In this document: positions 24,431 to 32,650 of the stretch, piece after piece
Numbering within the stretch: position 1 is the stretch's first letter
Layout of the letters: each line of letters starts with the position of its first letter
Origin: CAZFDT01 sp964518335
GTDB taxonomy: Bacteria > Planctomycetota > Phycisphaerae > Phycisphaerales > Phycisphaeraceae
Reading direction: 5' to 3'
Assembly: GCA_964518335.1 (NCBI GenBank)
Contig: CAZFDT010000003.1
Coordinates: 1-64,000, forward strand
DNA: 64,000 nt
Notes under the pieces: generated by a model
The model's input: only the letters and a program-made list of their open reading frames with translations
What the model was told of the DNA's origin: nothing
The model's database searches: none
Made by a program: the position numbers and the translations under genes

Positions 24431-26740
24431 ATGCAAACGCTGCTGATCGCTCTTGCCGCCGGCGTCGCGTTCATCGTCGCTTATCACACGTATGGCCGGT
24501 GGCTGGGGTCGCGCATCTTCCAGCTCTCCGCCAAGGCCGTGTGCCCGTCGGTGAGCCTGCGCGACGACCGCGATTACGTGCCCACGGCCAAGTCGATCGT
24601 GTTCGGCCATCACTTCACCAGCATCGCGGGGACGGGGCCGATCGTCGGGCCGGCGATCGCGGTGATGTGGGGGTGGCTGCCGGCGCTCTTGTGGGTGGTG
24701 CTGGGCAGCATCTTCATCGGGGCGGTGCATGACCTGGGGTCACTGGTGGTGTCACTGCGCAACAACGGGCAGAGCGTCGGCGACATCGCCGGGCGCCTGC
24801 TCAACCCGCGCGTGCGCCTGCTGTTCCTGCTCATCCTCTTCATGGCCCTGACCATCGTGCTCGCCATCTTCGGGCTGGTCATCGCCAACGTGTTTCGGCT
24901 CTATCCCGCGTCGATCTTCCCCGTGTGGGTGCAACTCCCCATCGCCATCGGCATCGGCGTGTGGCTGCACCGCAAGGGCAAGGGGCTGCTCTGGCCGTCG
25001 ATTGTTGCACTTGCCCTGATGTACCTGACGGTCGTCTTCGGCGACCAGAACACCCGCATCGGCGTGGCGTTCTTCGACGACACCGTCGGCGGGGCGCTGC
25101 ACGTGTTCAATACGTGGGCGGCGAGTCTGCCCATCATCGTGTGGGTGGCGATCCTGCTCGTGTACTCGTATGTGGCGAGCGTGCTGCCGGTGTGGGTGCT
25201 GCTGCAGCCGCGCGACTACATCAACTCGCTGCAGTTGATCTCGGCGCTGGGTCTGATCGTCGCGGGCCTGGTGACGGCCGCATTCATCGGCGGCGCCCCG
25301 CCGGTCGAGGGGGCCGAGCGCGTCCCGCTCAAGATCGTCGCCCCGATGGTGGACTGGCAACCTTCCGGGGCGCCGATGATCTTCCCGTTCCTGTTCATCA
25401 CCATTGCCTGCGGCGCGATCAGCGGCTTCCATTGCCTGGTCAGCAGCGGCACCAGCAGCAAGCAACTCCGCAGCGAAACCGACGCCCGTTTCGTCGGCTA
25501 CGGCTCCATGCTCACCGAAGGCTTCCTGGCCACACTGGTGATCCTGGCGTGCGTCGCGGGGTTGGGGTTGGGGTCGTCGCTGATGGGTGGTGTAGGTAAT
25601 ACCGGGTTGCCGGGCAACACATGGGGTCATGCTATCGACGACAACGGGCGGTACTTCATTGTGGAAGAACGAGGCGTCGTGCGTTATTGGGCCGACGAGA
25701 ATGTGTCAACAGATGTACCGGGGCTGATTCTAGGCGATCGGAGCAAGATTCGACAGAGTCTGTATGGTAATGAAGGGGAAGCAGCTGTCGTTGGTTCCGC
25801 AGCCTTTCGCTCGCGATACACAAGTTGGTCACAGTCAGGCGGCTTGGCCCGCACGGTCGGCGCCTTCGTTGATGGCTCGGCGAACTTTCTGAAGGCGATG
25901 GGGGTGCCGGGGGGTGTTGCAGTGGCCCTGATGGGGGTGCTGGTGGCGTCGTTTGCGGGGACGACGCTCGACACGGCCTGCCGGCTGCAGCGCTACGTGG
26001 TGCAGGAATTGGCGGGTACATTTGTCCGTAAGCGCACGGAATTTGAATGTGCGGCATGCGGGTATGACATGCGGGCGAATCCCAACGGCGCGTGCCCGGA
26101 ATGTGGGTGTAAAGCCGCGACCATTGGTCGCGCGGCGATTAACGGTGACGCAACGAAGAGCGCGACCAATGGTCGCGGCTTTACACCGATTGCGTTATTG
26201 AGGAACCCACATGGTGCGACGATCTTCGCCATCGTCATCGCGGCGGGGATCGCGGCGCTGCCGTCGCCCGGAAGTGCGTGGTCCATGGAGTCGGCGGGCA
26301 AGGGCGGCCAGATATTGTGGCCGCTGTTCGGGGCGACGAATCAACTGCTGGGGGGGCTGGCGTTTCTGGTGATCGCGTTTTACCTGTTGCGGCGCAACAA
26401 GCCGGTGTGGTTTGTCATTCTGCCGGGGGTGTTCATGCTGGTGATGCCGATGTGGGCGATGCTGCTGAAGGTGTTCAGCGGGGAGGGCGCGGAGAAGGGT
26501 TGGCTGGCGTCGGGCAACTGGCTGCTGCTGGGGATCGCGGTGGCGACGATGGTGCTGGAGGTGTGGATGATCGTGGAGGCGGTGCTGCTGCTGCCGCGCG
26601 TGCGAGGGGTGCTGGAGGAGCCGCCGGCGGGTGGGGTGGCTCGGGGGGTGAATCCGGGCGTGGCGGCGGGGGACCTTCCGGGGGAGAATCCGGGGGTGGA
26701 GGCGGTGGCGATTCCGGGGGTGGAGGTGGGCGAGCGGTGA
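24431..26740 (+). CDS. cstA: CstA-family carbon starvation/pyruvate transporter with inserted zinc ribbon
   Basis: 769 residues from ATG 24431; upstream in-frame codons belong to the REP-like region. More than 12 transmembrane helices and the CstA signatures G-T-G-P-I-V-G-P-A-I and G-A-V-H-D near residues 60-100 are clear. CstA proteins import pyruvate or peptides. Two stretches look inserted: residues about 385-470 (bases 25585-25840), visibly poorer in GC than the flanks, and a cytosolic loop near 540-590 with a C-x2-C...C-x2-C zinc ribbon followed by a segment encoded by a 28-bp inverted repeat (26106-26187). The frame stays open throughout. Confidence 0.9.
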   Translation: MQTLLIALAAGVAFIVAYHTYGRWLGSRIFQLSAKAVCPSVSLRDDRDYVPTAKSIVFGHHFTSIAGTGPIVGPAIAVMWGWLPALLWVVLGSIFIGAVHDLGSLVVSLRNNGQSVGDIAGRLLNPRVRLLFLLILFMALTIVLAIFGLVIANVFRLYPASIFPVWVQLPIAIGIGVWLHRKGKGLLWPSIVALALMYLTVVFGDQNTRIGVAFFDDTVGGALHVFNTWAASLPIIVWVAILLVYSYVASVLPVWVLLQPRDYINSLQLISALGLIVAGLVTAAFIGGAPPVEGAERVPLKIVAPMVDWQPSGAPMIFPFLFITIACGAISGFHCLVSSGTSSKQLRSETDARFVGYGSMLTEGFLATLVILACVAGLGLGSSLMGGVGNTGLPGNTWGHAIDDNGRYFIVEERGVVRYWADENVSTDVPGLILGDRSKIRQSLYGNEGEAAVVGSAAFRSRYTSWSQSGGLARTVGAFVDGSANFLKAMGVPGGVAVALMGVLVASFAGTTLDTACRLQRYVVQELAGTFVRKRTEFECAACGYDMRANPNGACPECGCKAATIGRAAINGDATKSATNGRGFTPIALLRNPHGATIFAIVIAAGIAALPSPGSAWSMESAGKGGQILWPLFGATNQLLGGLAFLVIAFYLLRRNKPVWFVILPGVFMLVMPMWAMLLKVFSGEGAEKGWLASGNWLLLGIAVATMVLEVWMIVEAVLLLPRVRGVLEEPPAGGVARGVNPGVAAGDLPGENPGVEAVAIPGVEVGER
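26106..26187. repeat. 28-bp inverted repeat inside the cstA coding sequence
   Basis: Bases 26106-26133 and 26160-26187 are perfect inverted copies separated by 26 bases; each arm contains CGCGACC-ATT-GGTCGCG, itself a hairpin. The doublet looks like the intergenic REP-like elements in this window but sits in frame within cstA, right after the zinc ribbon codons. Confidence 0.85.
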
Positions 26741-26785
26741 TGGGGATTATTCCGCGGGCAGAGGCTGCGCCGCGCGGGGGTGTCG

Positions 26786-26791
26786 TATAAT
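26786..26791 (+). promoter_or_regulatory. Consensus -10 box (TATAAT) before a very short reading frame
   Basis: A perfect TATAAT lies 6 bases before ATG 26798, again compatible with a leaderless transcript. No clear -35 box. Confidence 0.4.
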
Positions 26792-26797
26792 GAAGGG

Positions 26798-26881
26798 ATG
26801 ATGTCCAGTGGCAACAGGTGTGTGGCGTGCCAGCGACCGCTTTCGGCCGGCACGCAGGAAGGCCCGGACGGCGCACGCTGA
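26798..26881 (+). CDS. Possible 27-residue CxxC microprotein
   Basis: An ATG-ATG start directly after TATAAT-GAAGGG opens a 27-codon frame with a single C-V-A-C pair and a P-L-S-A-G turn, like half of a zinc ribbon. GAAGGG could also be a Shine-Dalgarno sequence too close to the first ATG but acceptable for the second. It may be a real small protein or the stub of a decayed zinc-ribbon gene. It ends just before the 40-nt dispersed repeat. Confidence 0.3.
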   Translation: MMSSGNRCVACQRPLSAGTQEGPDGAR

Positions 26882-26883
26882 GA

Positions 26884-26924
26884 CATCGCCTGGTGAAGGT
26901 GAAAATCCAGTGATTCCGACTAAC
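26884..26924 (+). repeat. 40-nt dispersed repeat, copy 1
   Basis: Core TGGTGAAGGTGAAAA followed by CCAGTGATTCCGA and TAAC. The same sequence with about four to five changes occurs inverted at 41436-41476. Both copies lie between convergent genes. Confidence 0.6.
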
Positions 26925-26950
26925 CACGGGCGGCCCGAGGCGGCGGCGCG

Positions 26951-28132
26951 TCAGGTCTTGACGGTGATGAGCAGCCCGGCACTGAGGGGCAGGTAGAGAA
27001 CGACAGGGAGCCAGGCGGCGGTGACGGGGCTGATGGCGACGCCGGCGGGTCCGGCGACGGAGCCGATCTGCAGGATGACCAGGGCCCCGCCCCAGGCGCC
27101 GAGGACGAGGACGGCGGCCTTGGCGGCCTCCAGGAGCATGTTTCGCGACTCGCGCAGCAGGAACATGGGCAGCGCCATCACGAGGATGAGCATGTTGACC
27201 ACGAGCATGCTAAACCGGCTCCAGAGGACCTGGGCGACCTGGGCCTGGTCGGCGGCGGGGTTGCTGCGCAGGCGGATGAGGTCGTGCAGGCTCAGCAGGC
27301 GGACGTAGATGGACTCGCGCTTGGCCAGGAGCACGTCGGGGGTGATGGTGGTGGGGTAGAAGTCCACGGGCTGGATGTCCTGGCTGGTGGGCAGGCCGAT
27401 GATGTCGCTCAGGGAGCCGGTTGCGGCGGCGGGGCGGCTAAGGGCGTAGCCCTGGAGCAGTTCCCAGCCGTGACGCTGGGCGTCCCACCAGCCCTGCTCG
27501 GCCTGGATGCGGCGAAGGGCCACGCCGGTCTGCGGATCGCGCTCGATGATGCTGATGCCCTCCATCCTGGGCGGGGTGAGGTGGATGTCGAACCCGCCGG
27601 CGCTGAGCAGGTTGCCCTGGCCGTCGGGCACGAAGTGGACGGGAAAGCTGCGCTTGGTCACGTATTTGAGCTGGCCCTTGGAACGGGCGAGCTTGGTCGC
27701 CAGCTCGGGCACGATGTACTCCTGCACCGGCAGCGACACGGCAATGACCACAAACCCGGCGACGATCACCGGCAGGGCGATGCGGAACATGCTGATGCCG
27801 CCCGTGACCATGGCCACCAGCTCGCGCGTGCGGCCGAGCCCGGCGAACGTGAACCCCATGCCCGCCGCCACGAACAGCCCGCAGAAATAGACGTACAAGA
27901 GCACCGCCATCGGCGTGTAGTGATCGACGATGGCGTACAGCGTCATGCCCACGACCTGCAGCGTCGCCGGATCCTCGCCATGGCGCAGCTCAGCCCAGTT
28001 GCGCCCGGCCTTGAGAAACTCGTCCACGTCAATGATGAAGTCCACCAGCACGAACAACCCCAGCAGCACCACCGACACGATCAGCGTGTTGAGCAGAAAC
28101 TGACGGATGATGTAGCGGTCGAGGATTCGCAT
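26951..28132 (-). CDS. LptF/LptG-family LPS export permease (second copy)
   Basis: 393 residues from ATG 28132. Three N-terminal and three C-terminal transmembrane helices flank a periplasmic beta-jellyroll part, the YjgP/YjgQ layout; it begins M-R-I-L-D-R-Y-I-I-R-Q-F, a hallmark of the family. With the larger LptG-like protein encoded upstream it should form the membrane half of the LptB2FG transporter that extracts lipopolysaccharide from the inner membrane. LptB and LptC are not in the window. The gene is separated from its partner by the inverted-repeat-bounded four-helix-bundle gene. Confidence 0.9.
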   Translation of the reverse strand: MRILDRYIIRQFLLNTLIVSVVLLGLFVLVDFIIDVDEFLKAGRNWAELRHGEDPATLQVVGMTLYAIVDHYTPMAVLLYVYFCGLFVAAGMGFTFAGLGRTRELVAMVTGGISMFRIALPVIVAGFVVIAVSLPVQEYIVPELATKLARSKGQLKYVTKRSFPVHFVPDGQGNLLSAGGFDIHLTPPRMEGISIIERDPQTGVALRRIQAEQGWWDAQRHGWELLQGYALSRPAAATGSLSDIIGLPTSQDIQPVDFYPTTITPDVLLAKRESIYVRLLSLHDLIRLRSNPAADQAQVAQVLWSRFSMLVVNMLILVMALPMFLLRESRNMLLEAAKAAVLVLGAWGGALVILQIGSVAGPAGVAISPVTAAWLPVVLYLPLSAGLLITVKT

Positions 28133-28140
28133 GGGGAATG

Positions 28141-28167
28141 CAGAAGGCAAAAGGAAAAGGGCAAAAT
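28141..28167 (+). repeat. Inverted repeat, left arm, bounding the four-helix-bundle gene
   Basis: AGAAGGCAAAAGGAAAAGGG then CAAAATGG; the complement of the right arm at 28570-28610, which has an extra 13-14 bases of the same AGGCAAAGGGCAA pattern. The arm lies between the 28178 stop codon and the lptF-like ATG. Confidence 0.75.
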
Positions 28168-28177
28168 GGATGAGCTG

Positions 28178-28549
28178 TCAGACGCGGGCTCCTTCTCTGC
28201 GGCGGGCGGTGACGACGATGGCGCTGATGATGCGTTTGAGTTGCTCGGCCTCGTCCTGCGGGGAGGCGATGCGGCGTGGGGTGACGATGCCCGAGGCCGC
28301 GATCACTTTGAGCCAGTAGGCTGTTTCCCGTGACTCCTTCTGGGCGATGGTCATTTTGGCAATGAAGTCGCGCTTGGAATGGGCGGCCTGAGCCTCTTCG
28401 ACGTTGGCGCCCACCGACGTGCCCGCACGCAGCAGCTGCGCACCGATGATCCGCCCCGCATCGTCCCGCACCAGCGCCTCACGAAACAGCCTGACCACCC
28501 GCACGGCAAAACCCAGCACGCGCTCCTCAAGGTTCGGTTTCATCGTCAT
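28178..28549 (-). CDS. Four-helix-bundle protein (23S rRNA intervening-sequence protein family)
   Basis: 123 residues, GAGGAG before the ATG. The sequence has four amphipathic helices and the family landmarks: N-terminal F-A-V-R-V-V-R-L-F, then A-G-T-S-V-G-A-N-V-E-E-A-Q near residue 43-56 and K-E-S-R-E-T-A-Y-W-L near 72-81. Members are encoded in 23S rRNA intervening sequences and scattered through many genomes; they form pentamers and their function is unresolved. Here the gene sits between the two LPS-permease genes, on their strand, and is bounded by inverted repeats that could pair in the mRNA. It looks inserted into an existing operon. Confidence 0.9.
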   Translation of the reverse strand: MTMKPNLEERVLGFAVRVVRLFREALVRDDAGRIIGAQLLRAGTSVGANVEEAQAAHSKRDFIAKMTIAQKESRETAYWLKVIAASGIVTPRRIASPQDEAEQLKRIISAIVVTARRREGARV

Positions 28550-28569
28550 GGCTCCTCAAGTGGATGTTC

Positions 28570-28610
28570 CCATTTTGCCCTTTGCCCTTTGCCTTTTTCC
28601 TTTTGCCTTC
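28570..28610 (+). repeat. Inverted repeat, right arm, bounding the four-helix-bundle gene
   Basis: CCATTTTGCCCTTTGCCC, then TTTGCCTTTTTCC and TTTTGCCTTC. It starts at the stop codon of the LptG-like gene (TGA at 28609-28611) and precedes the four-helix gene. A lone relative lies at 41583-41609. Confidence 0.75.
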
Positions 28611-30300
28611 AATTCCTCGCCAACACGCAATACGCCGCGCCGACCACGACGGCCAGCAGGAGGTTGCCCGACCAGAGCAGGCTCAGGCCGGGGATGATCG
28701 TGGCGAAGCTCGTGTCCTCGGCCATGTGGCGGCCGGCGTTGATGATGATCACGGTCACGAACGCCAGGATGCAGCTCCAGAAGAAGACGACCAGGGTCTG
28801 ACTCGTGCGGAGCTTCATGGACAGCACGGCTCCAAGCAGCAGCAGCAGGGGGCAGGCGATGGCGGAGGCGGCGCGCTCGTGCAACTGGGCGACGACCCGG
28901 CGGGTGAGCTTGGTGCGTTCCTTGTTCAACTCGAAGGCGACATGGCGGATGTCGCGCCCGCCGCGCTGCAGGCTGGGATCGGAGGCGGCTGTGCCCAGCT
29001 CATCGAGGCTGGCCGACTCCAGCAGCGACCCCGCGATGCGATGAGGCCAGCGGCAGCGTGGCAGCTCAAACTGGCGGTGCTCCGTGCCCGGCCCGCCGAT
29101 GCGCGGGTCGGTCACTTTCACTTCGGTCATCTGCGTGACGATGAGCGGCTCCTGGTCGATGTTGCCCGGCTCGACCGTGATCAGGGCGCTGGTGGAGGTG
29201 AGGATGCGGGCGACCTCGCCGCGGTAGATGTATTCGATGCGGACGGGCTGCTGCGGGTTGCCCTGCAGGCGCAGGCCGTTGGGGGTGCGCCGGGCGCTGG
29301 GGGCGGTGACGCGGTACTGCTCGGCGCGGCGCGGGCCCTGCAGTAGCGCAGCCCCCGGCTCGCCCGATTCGGGCTCGATCGTGGCGGCGATGGCCTGCAT
29401 CAACTGCTCCCCGGCGATCGCCCGGGCCAGGTCGAGCTTGAGCTCGCGGATGCGGTCGAAACGCTCGGGCTCGCGGTAGAGCTTGCGGATCTCCGGCAGA
29501 CTGAGGAACTTGGGGTTGTCACGCAGCGGGCTGCGCAGCTTCACCGGCGGCAGCGCCACCTCGGCGATCTGCGCGGCACGGGCGTCGAACTGACCCCGCA
29601 CCGCGTCGTACTGCGCAAAGTTCCGCAGCACCACGATCGCGTAGCTCTGCGCTTGCTGGTGGTACAGGAACACGTCAGCCCGCTCGGCGGAGTAGTCGCC
29701 GCTGACCTGGCCTTCCTCGTCGCGCTGGGCGAAGACCACCTTGTTGAGCACGATCTGACGCGTGGGCTGCACCTGGCCTTCATCCACCGGCTCGGGCTCG
29801 ATCTCGGTGGCGGCATCGGCGTAAAGCACAGACTTGGACAGGTCGTCGAGCGTGACGGGCTGGCCCTTCTGGATGGTCGTGACGATCACGCGGGTGATGT
29901 CCTGCTCGATCACCGACGCGGTGGCGGCGTAAAAGCGCGGAACGACCCAGTTGCTCAGGTAGAACAGCCCCATGGTCAGGGCCAGCCCCAGCGCGGCGAT
30001 GGGAAAGAGAATGGAGGCGTAGCTGATGCCGCTGGCGGTGCAGGCGGTGATCTCGTTGTCGCCCGCCAGGCGGCTGAACACGAGCGTGGCGGCAAACGCC
30101 CCGGCAAAAGGCAGCACAAAGCCCAGAAACGTCGGGGCGCTGTAGAACAGAAATCGCATCAGCCCCTGCGGCCCCAGCAGCCCGTCGGTCAGCGGCTTGA
30201 TCGCCGCGCCAAAGCTCATCAACACCACCAGCACCGCGGCGGCGAGCAGCAGGACGCGAACCACGTCCTTGAGAAAATAGCGATACAGCGTCCAGGGCAT
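28609..30300 (-). CDS. LptF/LptG-family LPS export permease (large copy)
   Basis: 563 residues from ATG 30300; the much longer open frame upstream is antisense-like and rejected. It begins M-P-W-T-L-Y-R-Y-F-L-K-D-V, has three helices in the first 110 residues and three at the C-terminus, with an unusually long periplasmic part (about 300 residues against about 180 in E. coli). It should pair with the second permease to extract LPS. It follows the ACP-FabZ gene by 232 bases and ends exactly at the repeat arm bounding the four-helix gene. Confidence 0.88.
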   Translation of the reverse strand: MPWTLYRYFLKDVVRVLLLAAAVLVVLMSFGAAIKPLTDGLLGPQGLMRFLFYSAPTFLGFVLPFAGAFAATLVFSRLAGDNEITACTASGISYASILFPIAALGLALTMGLFYLSNWVVPRFYAATASVIEQDITRVIVTTIQKGQPVTLDDLSKSVLYADAATEIEPEPVDEGQVQPTRQIVLNKVVFAQRDEEGQVSGDYSAERADVFLYHQQAQSYAIVVLRNFAQYDAVRGQFDARAAQIAEVALPPVKLRSPLRDNPKFLSLPEIRKLYREPERFDRIRELKLDLARAIAGEQLMQAIAATIEPESGEPGAALLQGPRRAEQYRVTAPSARRTPNGLRLQGNPQQPVRIEYIYRGEVARILTSTSALITVEPGNIDQEPLIVTQMTEVKVTDPRIGGPGTEHRQFELPRCRWPHRIAGSLLESASLDELGTAASDPSLQRGGRDIRHVAFELNKERTKLTRRVVAQLHERAASAIACPLLLLLGAVLSMKLRTSQTLVVFFWSCILAFVTVIIINAGRHMAEDTSFATIIPGLSLLWSGNLLLAVVVGAAYCVLARN

Positions 30301-30532
30301 GATGTAAGGCTCGATCCGTCGGCCTGCTGCATCGGCAGCCGCCCGTATCCTAACGCAAACAGCCGTCCGGGTTTCATGGGGACGAGGGGGACCACCGATG
30401 CCGTTCCTGTCGTAAGCCTTGGTAGCACCGGTCCGCGCGAATCCGCGCGTCGTCATTCGTTTCGACTTCGAGCATCCGCCCGATCCGCTCGATGAGCTGC
30501 TCGCCGCGCGGGCCTGTCGCGCCGCTCGGCCG

Positions 30533-31297
30533 TTATGCGGGGCCGGGGCGGGACGACGGGGTGACCGCCAGCCAGATCGAGCCTTCGGCGACGGGGGTGT
30601 TAGCGACGGCGGCCTGAACGTCGAAGACCGCGGCGTCGCCGATCTGACGGGTGAGCGTGGCCTGTAACGCGATATCGGCCGGGGGCGTGACTGGGCGGAG
30701 GAATCGCACCTCGACGCGGCCGAGTTTGCCGATGGGACTTGGCGCCGCGCTGCTGTGGCTGTTGACCGGTTGGCGGGGCGATGCGAGGACGATGCCGGCA
30801 AGTTGGGCCAGCGCCTCGGCGATGAGGACGCCGGGCACGATGGGTTGGCCGGGGAAATGGCCTGCGAAGAACGCTTCGCTGCCGTCGAGTCGCCAAACGC
30901 CCTGGGCGGTCGTGCCGGGCGTGAGCGCGGTCACCTCGGAGACGAAGCGGAACGGCGCGGCGTGGGGCAGGGCGCGCAGCGCGGCGTCGAGATCGGGATC
31001 GCCAGCGTGCGGCCCAGATTCGCGCTGGGGCTTGCTGTTGCCGGTGTGCTCATCGAGAAACGCCGCCAGCGTGGCGACCGACACAAAAACGTCGCGGCCG
31101 CCCGTCTCCGCCAGCGATGTCAGGCCGTACTCCTTTTCGATGCTGGTGATGACCATGAGCACGTCGAGCGAGTCGAGGTCGAGCGGCCCGCCGATGAGGG
31201 GCATGTCGTCGGGGATGGTCGTGCCGGGGGGCAGCTTGAGGTCACGCCGAAGCAGGGCCTTGATGTGGTCAAGCGTGAGTTGCCGGGGTGGGGTCAT
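30533..31297 (-). CDS. Acyl carrier protein fused to a FabZ-type hot-dog dehydratase
   Basis: 254 residues. Residues 1-85 are an acyl carrier protein: D-L-D-S-L-D places the phosphopantetheine Ser at 43. After a charged linker, residues about 105-250 are a FabZ-like 3-hydroxyacyl-ACP dehydratase with L-P-H-x2-P-F and G-H-F-P-G-Q-P-I-V-P-G-V-L, the catalytic His and then E-A-L-A-Q. Such a fusion could hold its own acyl substrate. The gene overlaps the glycosyltransferase gene upstream by 29 bases and precedes the LPS permeases, so a role in making an acylated envelope glycolipid is likely but inferred. Confidence 0.9.
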   Translation of the reverse strand: MTPPRQLTLDHIKALLRRDLKLPPGTTIPDDMPLIGGPLDLDSLDVLMVITSIEKEYGLTSLAETGGRDVFVSVATLAAFLDEHTGNSKPQRESGPHAGDPDLDAALRALPHAAPFRFVSEVTALTPGTTAQGVWRLDGSEAFFAGHFPGQPIVPGVLIAEALAQLAGIVLASPRQPVNSHSSAAPSPIGKLGRVEVRFLRPVTPPADIALQATLTRQIGDAAVFDVQAAVANTPVAEGSIWLAVTPSSRPGPA

Positions 31298-32528
31298 GAG
31301 CGGTCAGAGCCTCGGTCGAGTCCTCGTTGGCGGGGGACAGGGCGTCGGGCTGTCGCGCAGGCAGCCAGTGCAACACGGTCGCGGCGAAGACGAACGTGGC
31401 AGCCAGGCAGATTGTGCCGATCACCACCGAACCCACCAGCCACGCCCACAACCATCTTACAGGCAGGAGGGGCCACGCGCCGCCGTCGAGGGCCAGGCTG
31501 TCGTTCTCGACGCCGTCCCAGTCGATGCCCAGGAGTACGCGTCCGGTCGCCACGGCCGCCACGATCAATAGCGGACCGATCGGCGGCGTGGACAGCAGGG
31601 ACCCGGTGACGACGGCGGCAGGGTGCAAGTGCAGCCGACGAGCCACCAGCAGACTCAGCAGCGCGTGCAGGCCGTACAGAGGAAGATTGGCGATAAACGC
31701 GCCGACCGCCAGGCCCGCCGCCAGGGTAAGCCGCCCCGGCGAAGAGTCGCGCGCCTCGCGCCACGCCCGCCACGGGTTGAGCCACGCCGCCAGTCGGCGC
31801 AGTCTCGACGCCTCGCCGCGACCGTGGCGGGGCAGCGGCCTCACCATCGCCAGCACCATGAGCCAGCCGTGCATGCGCAGGCTTCGCAGCGTATCCAGCC
31901 ACGGCCGGAAATGGCTCACGCGCTGACCGGGCTCAAAGTAGCGACAGGACGCCGGACGCTGCACCAGCGGCACGCGATCCCACCCCGCCCGCGTGATCAC
32001 CTCGGTCTCGAAACAGAATCGCTGCGTGCGACAGCTCGATGTCAACGTCCACTGCAGCGGATACACCCGCAGCCCGCATTGGCTGTCGAGTACCTCCAGG
32101 CCGCATTCCATCCGAACCATGAGATTGGACAGCCGGCGCCCCAGTCGGCTGCGCGCCGGATAGTCGGCCCGGCGCTCGTCGCGATAGCCCACGACTAGAG
32201 CCTCGGGCTGGGCCCGCGCGGCGTCCACCAGGGCGGGCAAATCCTTGGGATCGAGCTGGCCGTCGGTGTCGATCGTCGCCGCATGGGTGAAGCCGCGCGA
32301 GGCCGCCATCACGAAGCCGTCGCGCAGGGCCTGGGCCTTGCCGCGGTTGGTCGTGTGGTTCATGACGAGGGTATGGCAACCTTCCGGTGTGGTTTGCCAC
32401 GATTGCAGAAGCGCGGCCGTGCCGTCCGTCGAGCCGTCGTTGACGACGATCATGGACAGACCGCAACGTGCCGTTCGCCGCAGGATGTCCGTCAGCGTCC
32501 GTTCGTTGTTGTACGTCGGCAGCACCAC
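31269..32528 (-). CDS. Family 2 glycosyltransferase fused to a DUF2062 membrane domain
   Basis: 419 residues from GTG 32528, directly at the GT2 start V-V-L-P-T-Y-N-N-E. The GT-A motifs V-V-N-D-G-S-T-D-G near residue 28 and D-T-D-G-Q-L-D near 77 are intact. C-terminal residues about 270-380 carry three helices with the DUF2062 pattern (N-L-P-L-Y-G-L, T-P-P-I-G-P). Such proteins transfer sugars to lipid carriers, as in dolichyl-phosphate-mannose-synthase-like enzymes. No ATG is available before the upstream stop. Coupled to the ACP-FabZ gene by overlap. Confidence 0.9.
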   Translation of the reverse strand: MVLPTYNNERTLTDILRRTARCGLSMIVVNDGSTDGTAALLQSWQTTPEGCHTLVMNHTTNRGKAQALRDGFVMAASRGFTHAATIDTDGQLDPKDLPALVDAARAQPEALVVGYRDERRADYPARSRLGRRLSNLMVRMECGLEVLDSQCGLRVYPLQWTLTSSCRTQRFCFETEVITRAGWDRVPLVQRPASCRYFEPGQRVSHFRPWLDTLRSLRMHGWLMVLAMVRPLPRHGRGEASRLRRLAAWLNPWRAWREARDSSPGRLTLAAGLAVGAFIANLPLYGLHALLSLLVARRLHLHPAAVVTGSLLSTPPIGPLLIVAAVATGRVLLGIDWDGVENDSLALDGGAWPLLPVRWLWAWLVGSVVIGTICLAATFVFAATVLHWLPARQPDALSPANEDSTEALTAHDPTPATHA

Positions 32529-32650
32529 GCAACAGTTGATGGCGGCGATTTCCCTGTCCGCGCCGGGCGTCGGTCAACGGATCGGGTCGATGGTAGTGGC
32601 CGCCTTGGGCAGGATCAAGATTCGGCCGCGACGTGCGGTTCGTCGTGTCG

